The notes under the pieces: generated by a model
Told to the model about the DNA's origin: nothing
Databases searched by the model: none
The model's input: the letters and a program-made list of their open reading frames with translations, nothing else
Assembly (NCBI GenBank): GCA_023362775.1
Contig: JALMGJ010000003.1
Span: 53,669,416-53,733,415 of the forward strand
Origin: Charina bottae
Taxonomy: Eukaryota; Chordata; Lepidosauria; Squamata; Charinaidae
DNA: 64,000 bases
Direction of reading: 5' to 3'
Program-made: the position numbers and the translations under genes
Shown here: piece after piece, positions 21,961 through 33,489 of the stretch
Layout of the letters: each line of letters starts with the position of its first letter
How positions within the stretch are numbered: the first letter of the stretch is position 1

Positions 21961-22090
21961 GATCGGCGGCTGTGTGTATATATGTGTGTGCGTGCGTGCG
22001 TGCGTGTGTGTGCGTGCTTTTTCTCTCTCTTTCCTGCATCTTTGTCTTTCTGTGAAATTCAAGATGTGGATCTCTCTTTGCCGCTCGCAG
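21149..22090 (+). other. Intron 1 of the LRP8-like gene
   Basis: 942 bp, GT (GTGGGT) to AG (CTCGCAG), phase 1. It holds a GT/CGTG-rich simple stretch near 21967-22018 just before the T/C-rich tract of the acceptor. No transposable element is recognised in it. Confidence 0.75.
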
Positions 22091-22210
22091 GCTCCGGGAA
22101 GGAGTGCGAAGAGAACCAGTTTCAGTGCCGGAATGAGCGGTGCATCCCTTCCATTTGGAAATGTGACGAGGATGATGATTGCTTGGATAATAGTGACGAA
22201 GCAGACTGCC
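22091..22210 (+). CDS. LRP8: LRP8 (ApoER2)-like, coding exon 2: first LDLR class A repeat
   Basis: A 120-bp symmetrical phase 1-1 exon between a CAG acceptor (preceded by a T-rich tract) and a GTGAGT donor at 22211. It encodes one complete LDLR-A module: six cysteines, the QFQC start, the RNERCIPS middle and the calcium-binding end [16 protein letters not shown]. Known biology: such repeats bind ligands through a Ca2+ cage of Asp/Glu residues, all of which are present. The stretches [11 protein letters not shown] and CDEDDDCLD match my recollection of the first repeat of vertebrate LRP8 and differ from VLDLR and LDLR. The next LDLR-A exon is not seen in the remaining 41.8 kb, so intron 2 is very long or the exon lies beyond the window. 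Confidence 0.9.
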
Positions 22211-23384
22211 GTGAGTAGTGGGTGGCCCATTTTCTTGTAGGCAGAGGGGCAGGTGACTAGGTCGCGGCGGGGTTGGAGGGAGATGAAAGACAGTTAAGCG
22301 GTGTTCAGGGTGGTTGTGGGAAAAATTGTTCAAATTGTTCTCTGATGGAAGAAAAGGGATGAAATGCACTGGGGAGTTTTGCCAGTGACAAATCGTCATT
22401 TATCCCAGTTGTAGAAGAACTGGGTTTCAGTTTGTGTCAAAAGTGGCCCTTTCTGCGGGAAGGAGAAGGATTATATATAGCTCTACCCCTGTCAGTTTCT
22501 GTTAAAAACCTAGTGCAATGTTGAAAATAACCAACCGAGCAGTTTTTTCCTCTGCAAAAATGAACCGGTAGAACAAATACCTGTTTCAAAGTTCTGTGGC
22601 AGGCATCCACTCTCTTTATGAATGGAAGTGCCTCTTCTGCCGGGATTTTTGTGATTGGCTGCTGGAGAAATGCCAGATAGGTCACATGGTACCCGCTCTC
22701 CCATAAGAAAAGGGAGGGGGTTGAATCGTATTGGACATACTTTGAGACAGCCTTTCTTCCGTCTTCCCCTTTAAGGCCATGCCTTCCTGTCCTTGGCGGG
22801 GGGGGGGGGGGGGGGCAGGGCGGTTGTGGAAAGCTGGGCTGACAGTCTAAATTTACTCACTTAAAGCCATTTATTATTGCTAAGTCATGATGATAATTCT
22901 ATTAAGATCAAGAATGATTAAGCTCTCTACTGAGGAATGCCAACCCAGGTGGGCTTAGTATCATTAAATTCAGTGTCATTTATTTCAGAAAGCACATGCA
23001 TAAATTCATATTGTCATATTCAGATGCTTCCTGATCCATACTTGGACCTGCACAGAGGGCAGCTTTATTTATTTATGCTATTAAAGATAAATTATTTATT
23101 CACCTGAGATGGAATATTGTTCTTGTTTTGCATAGGTGTTATGATTTAGAACAACCATTATTCTGTGTTTGATTATTCTTTAGGAAACTTTTTAAAGATT
23201 AGAGCTTTTGAATAAATTGTGTAATGTATGATAAGCTTTCTAGATTCACTCTTAGGCAGCTAACAGAAGTTTTGTAATTCAGATTTAGGAAGATGTATTG
23301 TGCTTGGAGCTGGGAGGAGCAGACTATTAATCTATTGATAAGGAGCTCCAAACAGTGGTCCTTTCTATTATTTTCTCCTCATAT

Positions 23385-23500
23385 TCTTAGAAACAACCCT
23401 GTGAGGCTGTAGGCTACGGACAACTGGTCCAAAGTCACAATGAGCATCATGACTTGATGAGAAATTTGAACCCCGTGCTCTCAGCTCTTAATCAGGCATT
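23385..23500 (-). mobile_element. MIR-like SINE remnant
   Basis: ACAACCCTGTGAGGC ... AAGTCACAATGAGC ... TTTGAACCCCGTGCTCTCAG resembles the core of an ancient MIR-like SINE. Weak. Confidence 0.4.
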
Positions 23501-23725
23501 TCTTGTACTATTACTATGTACCTTTTTAAGATACTGGTTGAACAACTGTGTTACATAAGCTTGACAAACAGCTGATTGATGCTAAGTATTTTTAAAGATG
23601 CATTGTTTATTAATGGCAAAGGATAGTTTACTGACCAATGAAGGAGGTGATTTTTTATTATGTTTGTTCAATCGGTAGAGAAAATGGTAAAGTTCCTGGT
23701 TTAAAGGTAAGGTTAAACTCTAAGC

Positions 23726-23971
23726 CAGTGCTTTCCAAAGTGCCGCCATTGGTGACACACCAGCGGCGGCGCGGGGGCGCGTGGTGGCGTGCATGGTGGC
23801 GGCGGCGGCAGCGGCCTCGCTAAAACGCGGAAGCGCTGATGGCGTGCCGCTACCGCCGCCACTATGCACACTGCCGCCGCCACACGCGCCCCCACGCCGC
23901 CTCCTTGTGACACACTAAACTGTGTGTTGCGACACACTAAAATGTCGCAACACACAGTTTGGAAAGCTATG
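23726..23971. mobile_element. GC-rich hAT MITE with perfect 8-bp TSD
   Basis: TSD CTCTAAGC at 23718-23725 and 23972-23979. Ends CAGTGCTTTCCAAAG and GTTTGGAAAGCTATG. Its inside is rich in GGCGGC/CGCGCC. Confidence 0.88.
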
Positions 23972-24127
23972 CTCTAAGCATTTGTCTGAAGATTGATAGT
24001 AATCTAGATAAATAATGAAGAAATACTGTTGCAGTTTATGACGTCCTCAGTGGTTGTTCCTGTAAACGACAAAGGCTTAGCCCAGAAGATAAAGGGTGGG
24101 CGTAAATAATAGAGAAATGCTTCCTTG

Positions 24128-24245
24128 TGCTATTTATTTATTTTTTTATTTTTTTATATGTTAACCTGTATTACCGCTCCATCTCCCCCGAGGGGGACTC
24201 TGGGCGGTTTACAGTATGCTTTGCTTCTCCCCTGTGCTAGTCCTG
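24128..24245 (-). mobile_element. CR1 LINE 3' end, minus strand
   Basis: TTATTTATTTTTTTATTTT, then ACCGCTCCATCTCCCCCGAG and GACTCTGGGCGGTTTACAGT. Confidence 0.7.
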
Positions 24246-24254
24246 GGCTATCTG

Positions 24255-24717
24255 AGGCTATCTTTATTTATTTATTTATTTATTTTCTATCCTGCCTTTA
24301 TTATTTTTATAAATAACTCAAGGCGGGGAACATACCTAATATGCCTTCCTCCTCCTATTTTCCCCACAACAACAACCCTGTGGGGTGAGTTGGGCTGAGA
24401 GAGTGTGACTGGCCCAAGGTCACCCAGCCGGCTTTCGTGCCTAAGGCGGGACTAGAACTCCCAGACTCCTGGTTTGCCATTGGCTCCTTCCTAGGGCTGA
24501 GAGAGAGAGTGACTGGCCCAAGGTCACCCGGCCGGCTTTCATGCCTCAGGCGGGACTAGAACTCTCAGTCTCCTGGTTTCCTATTGGCTCCTTCCCAGGG
24601 CTGAGAGACTGACTGGCCCAAGGTCACCCAGCCGGCTTTCGTGCCTAAGGCGGGACTAGAACTCACAGTCTCCTGGTTTCTAGCCCGTTGCCTTAACTAC
24701 TAGATCAAACTGGCTCT
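24255..24717 (-). mobile_element. tRNA-derived SINE with threefold tandem internal unit
   Basis: Minus-strand SINE: (TTTA)n tail, a CCTTGAG/AAGGCGGG-type tail body, then three tandem units ending in CTCCTGGTTT (at about 24475, 24579, 24679; period 100-104 bp), then the 5' head (TAACTACTAGATCAAACTGG). Each unit repeats the GGCCCAAGGTCACCC ... GGCGGGACTAGAACTC block. Confidence 0.8.
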
Positions 24718-24719
24718 CA

Positions 24720-25689
24720 TTGCAGTTGGAAGATAGGTCTGTACTACTGCAACTATTGCTCAAGCAAGTGAATGTTCTCCATACCCCAAATTCCCTGCAC
24801 ATGGAAAGATAAATATTAGGGCAACAGATTATTGCTTCCCTGTCTCACTGTCATAGTAGTTTACTGTGTAGAGGAAAAATTGGAAGAGAGACAGAGCATT
24901 CCATTGTATCTGAAATGGAAAAGTCCAAATACTGGTGTGCAAGAAACAGTTTAATGAGCTTCTGGTGTGTATCAACAGCTGCTGTATTTCAGTTTCTTTG
25001 GAGTAGGTATTCATCCCTATGCAAAAATTCTAGAATGTATCAGACTATTGACTTTTCAGGCTGACAAACCCCCTCATTAAATAATTCAGAAGACACTTTC
25101 ACTTCTCCTGGATCCTCAGCCTCTTTTTCCAGCTTGTTGCCCTTCCCCCTGAACAAACTGGATGTGCCTGATGAAGCATTAATAAATTGTAAATTACCCA
25201 TCTAGGTTGCTCCGCAATTTCACGCTGAGTTCTTCCTGTTTGATTCACTTGCTATGTGTGAATGGGTGATGGCTGGCAGAAAGCCTGAAACTGTAGAAGC
25301 TGGTAGGATGGGAGAGGTGTTCACCTCTTCTTTTGGCTTTGTTTGATTTAAAAGCAGTCTCCTTGCCATCATTTTATAGTCATATAGGGGAATGCATATT
25401 GAATCACTGCAAACACACCTCTAAGCAGTCTTTTGGTTCACAAAAAAGGATGATTCTTTCAAAACATGCCATGGTTAAGTGGTGCTTTCCAACTAGGAAA
25501 AGCATTTTTAATGATGATAAATTTCTTTTTTCAGTTTGATCTCTGATTATATCCAATGACAGGACTTTGGATATTGCTTCTCTTTATCCTCACTAAAATT
25601 CCTTTCTTCTCCTCTTCCATTTTTGTATGCCTGAAGCAACTGATTGAAGTTACTTGTGGCTATGTTGTTCAGAGGACTTAAAGGCAGGA
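24720..25689. other. Intronic DNA, nothing recognised
   Basis: No exon or element signature. The same holds for 22816-23384, 27051-28146, 28561-29125, 30171-31131, 31986-32553 and 32810-33489. Confidence 0.5.
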
Positions 25690-25702
25690 TATAAATATGA
25701 GT

Positions 25703-26043
25703 AAAAGGGGCGTGGTGGCTCAGCAGGTAAGACGCCAGGCTTGTTGATCGGAAGATTGCAAGTTCGGAGGTTCGAATCCCTAGCCCTGCATGCGGAGTGA
25801 GCTCCCACACTAGCCCCAGCTCTTGCCAACCTAGCAATTCGAAAGCATGCAAATGCAAGTAGATGAATAGGTACCACTTCGGTGGGTAGGTAACAGCGTT
25901 CCACGCGCGTCATGCTGGCCACATGACTGCGGAAGCGTCTTCGGACAACGCTGGCTCTTCGGCTAATGAACGGAGATGAGCACCGGCCCCTAGAGTCGGA
26001 CACGACTGCACAAATGTGCGGGGGGAACCTTTACCTTTACCTT
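25703..26043 (+). mobile_element. Sauria-type SINE with 13-bp TSD
   Basis: Same family as 3405-3743. B box GGTTCGAATCC. TSD TATAAATATGAGT at 25690-25702 and 26044-26056. Confidence 0.92.
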
Positions 26044-26150
26044 TATAAATATGAGTGCTAAGATAGGTCTTTGGATTTAGGATAGGGTGCAAAACCTGTA
26101 CAGGAATCGCCTAAGGTCTACAATCTGCTCTAGTGTTACAGCATCTAGAG

Positions 26151-26254
26151 CAGTGTTTTTCAAACTTGGCAACTTTAAGATGTGTGGACTTCAACTCCCA
26201 AAATTCCCCAGCCACCAACACACATCTTAATGTTGCCAAGTTTGAAAAAAACTG
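26151..26254. mobile_element. Palindromic hAT MITE, short copy
   Basis: CAGTGTTTTTCAAACTTGGC ... GTTGCCAAGTTTGAAAAAAACTG. TSD ATCTAGAG / CTCTAGAA (6 of 8). Confidence 0.8.
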
Positions 26255-26637
26255 CTCTAGAATGAGGGGATGGGCGCTCAAACATTTCAGATCCCCCCCT
26301 TTTTTGAGTTTTAAAGAGGGCTATTAGGTAAAATGGGGGGGCTGAACCTCCCCAAAATAGTTTCTGGCCCCACCCCTTGTAGGCTGTGGCCCCAGTTTTC
26401 TGTAGCCTTTGGGCTGATTGAAGTGCATACTGATCTAGGAGAACCGGAAATGGAGCACCGCTTTTTAATTTTTTTTCTTTTTCAACCAGATAGGTAAAAT
26501 GAATTGATACCTTACTAATAAACAATAAATTACTATGGAAGAGGCAGTCATTCTCCCAAGCAACACTATAATTGCTGCTATTTATACTTCACCGCTTAGG
26601 GGAAAGCCAGAAGCAAACATTTACACCCAGAATCTTT

Positions 26638-27050
26638 GTTGTTGTTCAGTCGTTTAGTCGTGTCCGACTCTTCGTGACCTCATGGACCATAGCACGCCAG
26701 GCCTTCCTGTCCTCCACTGTCTCCCGGAGTTTACTCAAATTCATGTTCATTACATCGGTGATGCTATCCAACCATCTCATCCTCTGCCGTCCCCTTCTCC
26801 TTTTGCCTTCAGTCTTTCCCAGCATCAGGGTCTTTTCCAGTGAGTCCTCTCTTCGCATTAGGTGGCCAAAGTATTTGAGCTTCAGCTTCAGCATCTGTCC
26901 TTCCAATGAGCAGTCAGGGTTGATTTCCTTTAGGATTGACTGGTTTGACCTCCTTGCAGTCCAAGGGACTCTCAAGAGTCTTCTCCAGCACCACAGTTCA
27001 TAAGCATCAATTCTTCGGCGCTCAGCCTTCCTTATGGTCCAACTCAAAAA
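26638..27050 (-). mobile_element. BovB LINE 3' fragment
   Basis: On the minus strand it encodes about 135 C-terminal residues: RKAERRRIDAYELWCWRRLL, SNQSILKEINPDCSLEGQ, the RREDSLEKTLMLGKTEG region and the KSRTRLND end. It is closer to classical BovB than the full-length RTE at 41168 is, so two related RTE lineages are present. The 3' end has a (GTT)n tract (AAC on the coding strand). Confidence 0.87.
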
Positions 27051-28146
27051 CCTTAAATGTCCACTTGCTGCATTATCTTTATTTGCAGAAATAACAGCCT
27101 GGATCGGCTTATAAAATAAATTACCCCTTGTAAGCATAGCTAAATAAATGTTCCCTAATTTAAAAAAGGAAGCAATATATTTAAGTGGCATAATGAGCAA
27201 ATTATTTTTTTTTTCCTGTGGGGGGGGGGAAATGGAGCTGGGTTAGCTGGCGGTACTTGCTGTCCTTCTTGAAAGCAGTCTTTGAAGAGAGTCTTGCTGT
27301 TCCTGAGTTTCCACTTCTTGGCTGCCCCCGCACTTGCCTTACATGAGAGGAAAGTTAGTTTTAAGGGGTTCATTTCAGCAGCCAAATGTGAGCCAGTTCT
27401 CTCTACAGTTTTGCCCCTTCTATCCTATTTATTAGGTCTAACTGTGGTAGATAAGTTTTGGCTAGTAAAGATACCATCCCTGTGGGATGCTTGTGTTAGT
27501 CTGTTGTGGAACAACCAAAAAAGTTTTGAAGCTATTTCTATCAATTGTTGAGCGTAATGTAGGGAAATTGAGGCTAAAATTATGATTTCATGATGGGAAG
27601 GATGTTTGTCAAAAATTTGGTGTTTCTATAACACGGGCACATGCAGCTTTTTCTAGGTGGGGATCTGCACGTCCCAGTGGAGTGATTTGTTGAGGGCCAC
27701 ATGCCAAATGGATGTGTGACCAGAACAAATGGGTATGACTAAGACAAAAATGAAATGTGATATGATTTCATTTGCAATTAAATGAAATGTACTTAGTGGC
27801 TCCTCCCTATATGTTTAATCAGTTCCTGTTTTTGTCTCCTTAAAAATGATCATCTGGTGACAAACATTTGTGGAGGGGCAACTGGACCACACTCAGAGCT
27901 TTCAGGAACAGTATGAAACACTGAGGTCTTATTTTTGTACTTCTGATAGATCAGGGATGAGATTCTGAAAAGCTATTCAGGGATGAGATTCTGCAAAACG
28001 ATTTCCTTGGTTTTGACCACTGGGTCTTCAGATGGCATATGGTCGGGAAACTGTTTCCCCACCACTTCATTTTTCTTTTGGACAGAGAGAGAGGGAGGGA
28101 AGAATGGAAGGAAGACAAAGCCTGAACGCAAGCACACACAATTAGA

Positions 28147-28330
28147 ATAGAATGGAATGGAATGGAATGGAATGGAATGGAATGGAATGGAATGGAATGG
28201 AATAGAAAATGGAATAGAATAGAAAATGGAATGGGATGGATTGGAATGGATTGGAATGGATCGGAACGGAACGGAACGGAACAGAACAGAACAACAGAAC
28301 AGAACAGAACAGAACAGAACAGAACAGAAT
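28147..28330 (+). repeat. (GGAAT)n microsatellite grading into (AGAAC)n
   Basis: A pentanucleotide array: AATGG units to 28200, then mixed AATAG/GGATT units, GGAAC units near 28262-28280, and AGAAC units to 28328. It abuts the L3/CR1 tail that follows. Confidence 0.95.
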
Positions 28331-28560
28331 ACTTTATTGGCCAAGTATGACTAAACATACAAGGAATTTGACTTTGGTGCAAGAGCTCTCAATGTATTTA
28401 CCTAACATCAAAAAAATAAACAATAATAAATTATACAATAAAAAAAGAAAAATTAAAGAAAATAATAATACTACAGCTATTTAACTAACACATACTCATA
28501 TTTAAAGGGAGAATTAAGGGACAATAGTACTGCATCTGTTATCTAGCATATGTTCACATA
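28328..28560 (-). mobile_element. CR1/L3 LINE 3' end (Snake1-like)
   Basis: GAATACTTTATTGGCCAAGT ... ACAAGGAATTTGACTTTGGT with TGCAAGAGCTCTCAATGTA is the L3 tail type known in snakes to carry pentanucleotide microsatellites at its end. No RT codons remain. Confidence 0.7.
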
Positions 28561-29139
28561 TAACAGAGCATTACCGGTCACGTCTTAGCAGTCATGTCTT
28601 ATCATACATCATCAATCAATCTCATGCTACATTAATTAAAAGTTCAACAGAGCAATGGCACACATTATCAATCATTATATCATGATTATCTTTATTTGTT
28701 AGCTGTGTTTAGTTAGACGTGAATACAGTCATGTTCTGATGCTCTTGTTGCTTATAAAAATACAATAATTTTAGTTCCCTGCATTGAGTTAATACATGGT
28801 TCTACTTGGCTCTGTGCAATGAGCAATTTAAAAAACAACAGCCTGAAACCAATTCAGTCTAATAATTGTCCTCTTTATCCAGTTTGACCTTAGAAAATTC
28901 CCACCACAGCAGTTGCCCCAGTTGAGCTGGGATTTTAGATTATAGCCTGATTAGCTTAATGGTTTATCCAGTCCAGAAGGTTAGCAATAGTTGATGAGGC
29001 AGGTGTAGTCAAAGCTTGCAGGTTATCAGTTCAAGATAGAACTAAAACCAATCTTCTGTGCATTCCTCCCATACCCCTTCCTTTGGTTTATGTTAATTAC
29101 AGTTAAGCATTATTTCTGAACCAGCATAAGTATATTTAG

Positions 29140-29474
29140 GGGGCGTGGTGGCTCAGCGGGTAAGACGCCAGGCTTGTCGATCGGAAGATCTCAAGTTCGG
29201 AGGATCGAATCCCTAGCCCTGCGTGATGGAGTGAGTTCCTGCACTAGCCCCAGCTCTTGCCAACCTAGCAATTCGAAAGCATGCAAATGCAAGTAGATGA
29301 ATAGGTACCACCTCGGTGGGTAGGTAACAGCGTTCCGCGCGCGTCATGCGGCCACATGACCGTGGAAGCGTCTTTGGATAACGCTGGCTCTTTGTCTAAC
29401 AAACGGAGATGAGCACCGGCCCCTAGAGTCGGACACGACTTCACAAATGTGCGGGGGGAACCTTTAACCTTTTT
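29140..29474 (+). mobile_element. Sauria-type SINE with 14-bp TSD
   Basis: Same family; the B box has changed to GGATCGAATCC. TSD ATAAGTATATTTAG at 29126-29139 and 29475-29488. Confidence 0.92.
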
Positions 29475-29509
29475 ATAAGTATATTTAGCTTCTAGATAAC
29501 AGTCTAGAG

Positions 29510-29936
29510 CAGAGCTTTCCAAACTGTGTGTTGCGACACAAAAGTGTGTTGCCACACACAGCGTGGTGTGTCGCCACACCACCCGGAAGCGGCGGCGCGT
29601 GCGTGCACGGTGGCAGGGGCAGCCGCTGCCGCCGCCGCCATGCACGCATGCGCCGTTGCACGTCCCCCCGCGCCACCGCCGTACGCGTGCCGCCGCACGC
29701 CCCCCCGCACCGCCGCCGTGCGCGTGCCGCTGCACGCCCCCCGGCTGCCGCACGCCCCCCGCGCCGCCGCTGTGCGTGCGCGTCGCCGCACGCCCCCCCG
29801 CACCGCCGCACGCCACCCGTGTCGCCGTGCGCGCACGCGCCGCCACACGCCCTCCCGCGCCGCCCCCGCGCCGCTGCCCCGCCGCCGCCGCACCGCCACT
29901 GGCGTGTCGCCAGCGGCGGCACTTTGGAAAGCCCTG
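29510..29936. mobile_element. GC-rich hAT MITE with expanded CpG-rich core
   Basis: TSD GTCTAGAG at 29502-29509 and 29937-29944. The longest copy (427 bp). 29690-29880 is a degenerate minisatellite of CCGCCGCACGCCCCCC-like units. Long open frames across it on both strands are products of the stop-poor GC repeat, not genes. Confidence 0.9.
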
Positions 29937-30044
29937 GTCTAGAGAGATAAAGCAATTTCTCACCATCATGACAAGTGGGGTTATAACTATTTCATTTTCT
30001 TTGCAACAATATGGAAGTGGTTTATCATTCCTACCTTCTGGGAT

Positions 30045-30170
30045 TTTTTATTTTTGGCCAATCTTACAACTCTGGTGGTGTGATCCTTGGTGATCTCCCA
30101 TCTAAGCACTACCTAGTTATTGTCCTGTTTAGCTTTTTAGGATTAGCCAAGATTGGCTATGGTTAAGGGG
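30045..30170 (-). mobile_element. 5S-rRNA-derived SINE remnant, minus strand
   Basis: TGGTGATCTCCCATCTAAGC ... TTTAGCTTTTTAGGATTAGCC is the reverse complement of the 5S-like GCTAA ... GGATGGGAGA pattern. Confidence 0.5.
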
Positions 30171-31131
30171 AAGAAAATTTGCCTAGTGGTAGAGTCAGCA
30201 GTGTATCCTCTTTGCCATAATAATCTGAATTGAGCTGTTAGAAAGGCAGTTTGTTTTGAAGTGGCCATGACTTATGTAACTTTTGAATAGAAAGCCAACC
30301 CTAAAGATTGCCTTCTTCTACAAACTGCTATTAATTTCACCAGATTGTTGTTTACTCACTTGATGTTGTCTTGAATAGATAGCCATCAAGAGAGATGTTA
30401 GTTGGTAGTGGTAGTTCTTTAGAATATTTACAATTGAGAACAGCTGTGCTACCACTTTATAAGACAATGTGGTCCTGATTAAAGATTTTTTTTTCTTACG
30501 CAGAAACACCAGTGATAAAAGATTTAATGTCCTTGGTGAAGGCTCTTAGGAAACAAAATATTCTAAGAGAATATGTATTTTTCACATTTGTGTTGTAGAT
30601 ATGAATATGTTTGTGGGAGTGAGGCAGTTTCAGTTAAAGAAGACACTTAGATTTCTCTGTCTCTCAACAAGCTTGGAGCAGAGAAAAAGATAATTTACCA
30701 GGGACAAATTATTTTTAGCTAGGCAATGAAAGAATGTCAAAGAATGAACTTTATGGAACAGACTCCGGATGCACATCTTTATATGATGTTTCATGCCTTA
30801 GATTTGGTTCATTTGACGTATTATGTGCTTCTTGTGACTAAAAAATGAAGGGCCATGGTTCCAGAGAATAATGAAATATTTCTTTGGGAAAACTGGAATG
30901 ATTTTTTAATCAGTATAGCTTCTACTGCTACATTTGTTTACTTGTGTAGCTTGAGCCAAATTATTTAGAAGAACCTTCCATGCCTGCCCTCCAGTCCCAA
31001 AATCTGTCCCAGTGAAGATTCTTTCCCATTTTAATGTACTACCATTAGCAACCCTAATGCTGCTGATATAGATTCTGATTAAGAAGAAGGTTCATTCTGA
31101 GGAAGGCTGGTCAAGGTGTTATCTTCTATAC

Positions 31132-31344
31132 CAGGGGTCCCCAACCTGTGGGCCTGTTAGGAAGTGGGCCGCGGGGCTCCCACCTTCAAACCCCGCCCCC
31201 TGGTGCGAGCGCTTGGCTTCCACCTGCAAACCCTGCCCCCCGGTGCGCGCGATTGGCTCCCGCCTGCAAACCCCGCCCCCCTGGTCCGTGGAAAAATTGT
31301 CTTCCACGACTGGTCCCTGGTGCCAAAAAGGTTGGGGACCCCTG
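31132..31344. mobile_element. hAT-like nonautonomous element, GC-rich
   Basis: Inverted ends CAGGGGTCCCCAACC and GGTTGGGGACCCCTG. Inside are three near-tandem units containing CAAACCCCGCCCCC. No clear TSD. Confidence 0.75.
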
Positions 31345-31673
31345 TATAGTGTCTCTTCCACTTAAGACATTTATTTTGTCATCAGGAAAGTATTTGGTGC
31401 AGGATCTCTTTAATAGATCTTAATTTACCAGGATGCATAACCTCTGGATTCTCTTGAGGTAGATTTTGTGTAAGAGAGACTTAATGTTCCACATTTTGTT
31501 GTTTATTATATATGAAATAAAATGTGAGGCCCTCTGAATGTCAAACACTCTATTTCCCTTTTGTTTTCAGACTTCCTCAACCTCATGTCTTTCAGATATA
31601 TTGGCCAGTCTATAATTCTGAATCATCATGGCTAAAAGGGCTGGTCCAACTTAAATAGAGGGTATCTTTTTCA

Positions 31674-31975
31674 TGTTGAGCCTCGTGTGGCGCAGAGTGG
31701 TAGGCGTCAGTACTGCAACTGAAACTCTCCCCACGACCTGAGTTCGATCCCAGTGGAAGTTGGTTTCTCAGGTAGCCGGCTCGGGTCAGCTCAGCCTTCC
31801 ATCCTTCCGAGGTCAGTAAAATGAGCACCCAGCTAAGCTGGGGGAAAGGGAATCACGACTGGGGAAGGGAATGGCAAACCACCCCGCTCTATAGTCTGCC
31901 AGGAAAACGTCAGCGAAAGCGGCGTCCCTCCAAAGGGTCAGTAATGACTCGGTGCTTGCACAGAGGACCTTTCAC
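31674..31975 (+). mobile_element. tRNA-derived SINE, second family, with 10-bp TSD
   Basis: Head GAGCCTCGTGTGGCGCAGAG with A box TGGCGCAGAGTGG and B box GTTCGATCC. The tail GGTCAGTAATGACTCGGTGC ... GGACCTTTCAC differs from the Sauria SINE body. TSD ATCTTTTTCA at 31664-31673 and 31976-31985. Confidence 0.85.
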
Positions 31976-32564
31976 ATCTTTTTCACAGCTATTAAAAGAA
32001 AGGGAATATCATTTCTGCTCAGCTAGGTGGCAGCATGTAGCTCATCTTGGCTGAACTAAAGAAGCTAAGCGGAGTCAAACATAGTTAATCCTTGGGTAAG
32101 ATACCCATGGGGTCTGCAGTGATTTGGATTTGAAAAGAAAAGGTGTGATGGAAAGTGCAGGGGAGAATACCATGTCTTTTCCTGGTATTGTGCTGCTGCC
32201 CTCTGAAGCTGCAGTGCAATCTTAGGAAAAGGGGGGTTTGGTTTAAAGAGTTGTGGACAGGTGCTACATATGCACCCATAAACTCTCTGAAGCACCTGTC
32301 AGATCTAAACGCTGCACAGCCCTAGTTACTAGCATGTTACCAGGGCTGTTGGCTAAACTGCTAAGTTGAAAAGGATTCCAAAAGGCTAATGTGGCAAGCT
32401 ACTTCTGTATTGTTCCCAAAAGAATTACACGAATACATTTATGCAATCACCTGGAGTCTAAACTTGAAACACATTTTTAAAAAAATATTATTTATATTTA
32501 CTCATCACAGGCATTGTATACATCAGACTTCCCCAGCCTTGCATCCTCTGGATGTGTTAGCATT

Positions 32565-32798
32565 TTTGTTGTTGTTTATTCATTCAGTCGTTTCCGACTC
32601 TTCGTGACTTCATGGACCAGTCCACGCCAGAGCTTTCTGTCGGCCGTCACCATCCCCAGCTCCCCAATGGTTGAGTCCGTCACCTCCAGAATACCATCCA
32701 TCCATCTTGCCCTTGGTCGGCCCCTCTTCCTTTTGCCTTCCACTTTTCCTAGCATCAGCATCTTCTCCAGGGTATCCTGTCTTCTCATTAGCATTGCA
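32565..32798 (-). mobile_element. 5'-truncated RTE/BovB-like LINE, 3' end only, with 11-bp TSD
   Basis: About 230 bp, minus strand, encoding the last ~70 residues of the same RTE family as 41168-44387 (MLMRRQDTLEKMLMLGKVEG ... KSRKRLNE). TSD GTGTTAGCATT at 32554-32564 and 32799-32809. A typical abortive reverse-transcription insert. Confidence 0.88.
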
Positions 32799-33489
32799 GT
32801 GTTAGCATTGCAACTCCTAAAATTCCCAACCCATATGGCTGACAATTGGGAATTCTGGAAGCTACAGTCCCAACACAAGTGGAAGATACCAGGGTAGAGA
32901 AGGTTGTGAATTGTGACAAATGAATTGTTTCCTGCATGCTCATATATATGGATGAGGTAGGAGAAGTCTTTAAAGAAGATGAGGGCAAACATTACTACTG
33001 TACATGGAAAATAAATTGATTTATAATCTTGTACACAGTTTGATCTAAACAGATGTTTTTGAGGAGCTTATATTTTTTCTGGTGGTAGATACAAGCTATT
33101 TTCCATTTGTGGATGCTTGAAACTTATCAGGATTCTGTGTAGTTTACAGAGGCAGCTTCTGCCTGAATGACTATCTACAACCTAAATGCCTATTTGCTAT
33201 TTTCCTGCTATAGAGAAAGGGTAAATTCAAGGCCAGTGAATGTCCTCTCCTTATAAGACTGCTCATTTTTGTGGGAGATGATAGTCATAAACAGTAATTG
33301 ACAATTTGTACTAAAATATTTCAATAAGCAAAATATTACAGAGAAAAAAAATCAGTTGCATTTGTGCATTCTGCCATACATCACTGTATTAGCAGAATCT
33401 CCAAGCTAAAATGCTGATATTAATTGATTTTGTGTTTAGAATACCTTAGAGAATGTCATTAAAAATGTTTAAATGTTACTTTATAAATA

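Noticed and set aside
21871..22218. Continuous frame of 115 codons ending in the LDLR-A repeat
   Set aside because: The upstream part is intron 1 with a T-rich tract and a CAG acceptor. Only 22091-22210 is coding.
27951..28484. Frames with repeated SIPFH or WNGME peptides
   Set aside because: Translation of the GGAAT microsatellite.
29265..30093. Long overlapping open frames (up to 234 codons) rich in Ala, Arg and Pro on both strands
   Set aside because: They run through the GC-rich hAT MITE core, and partly through a SINE, where stop codons are rare. No domain, start context or splice evidence.
31119..31361. Open frames across 31148-31423 and the opposite strand
   Set aside because: They fall in a hAT-like element with CAAACCCCGCCCCC units.
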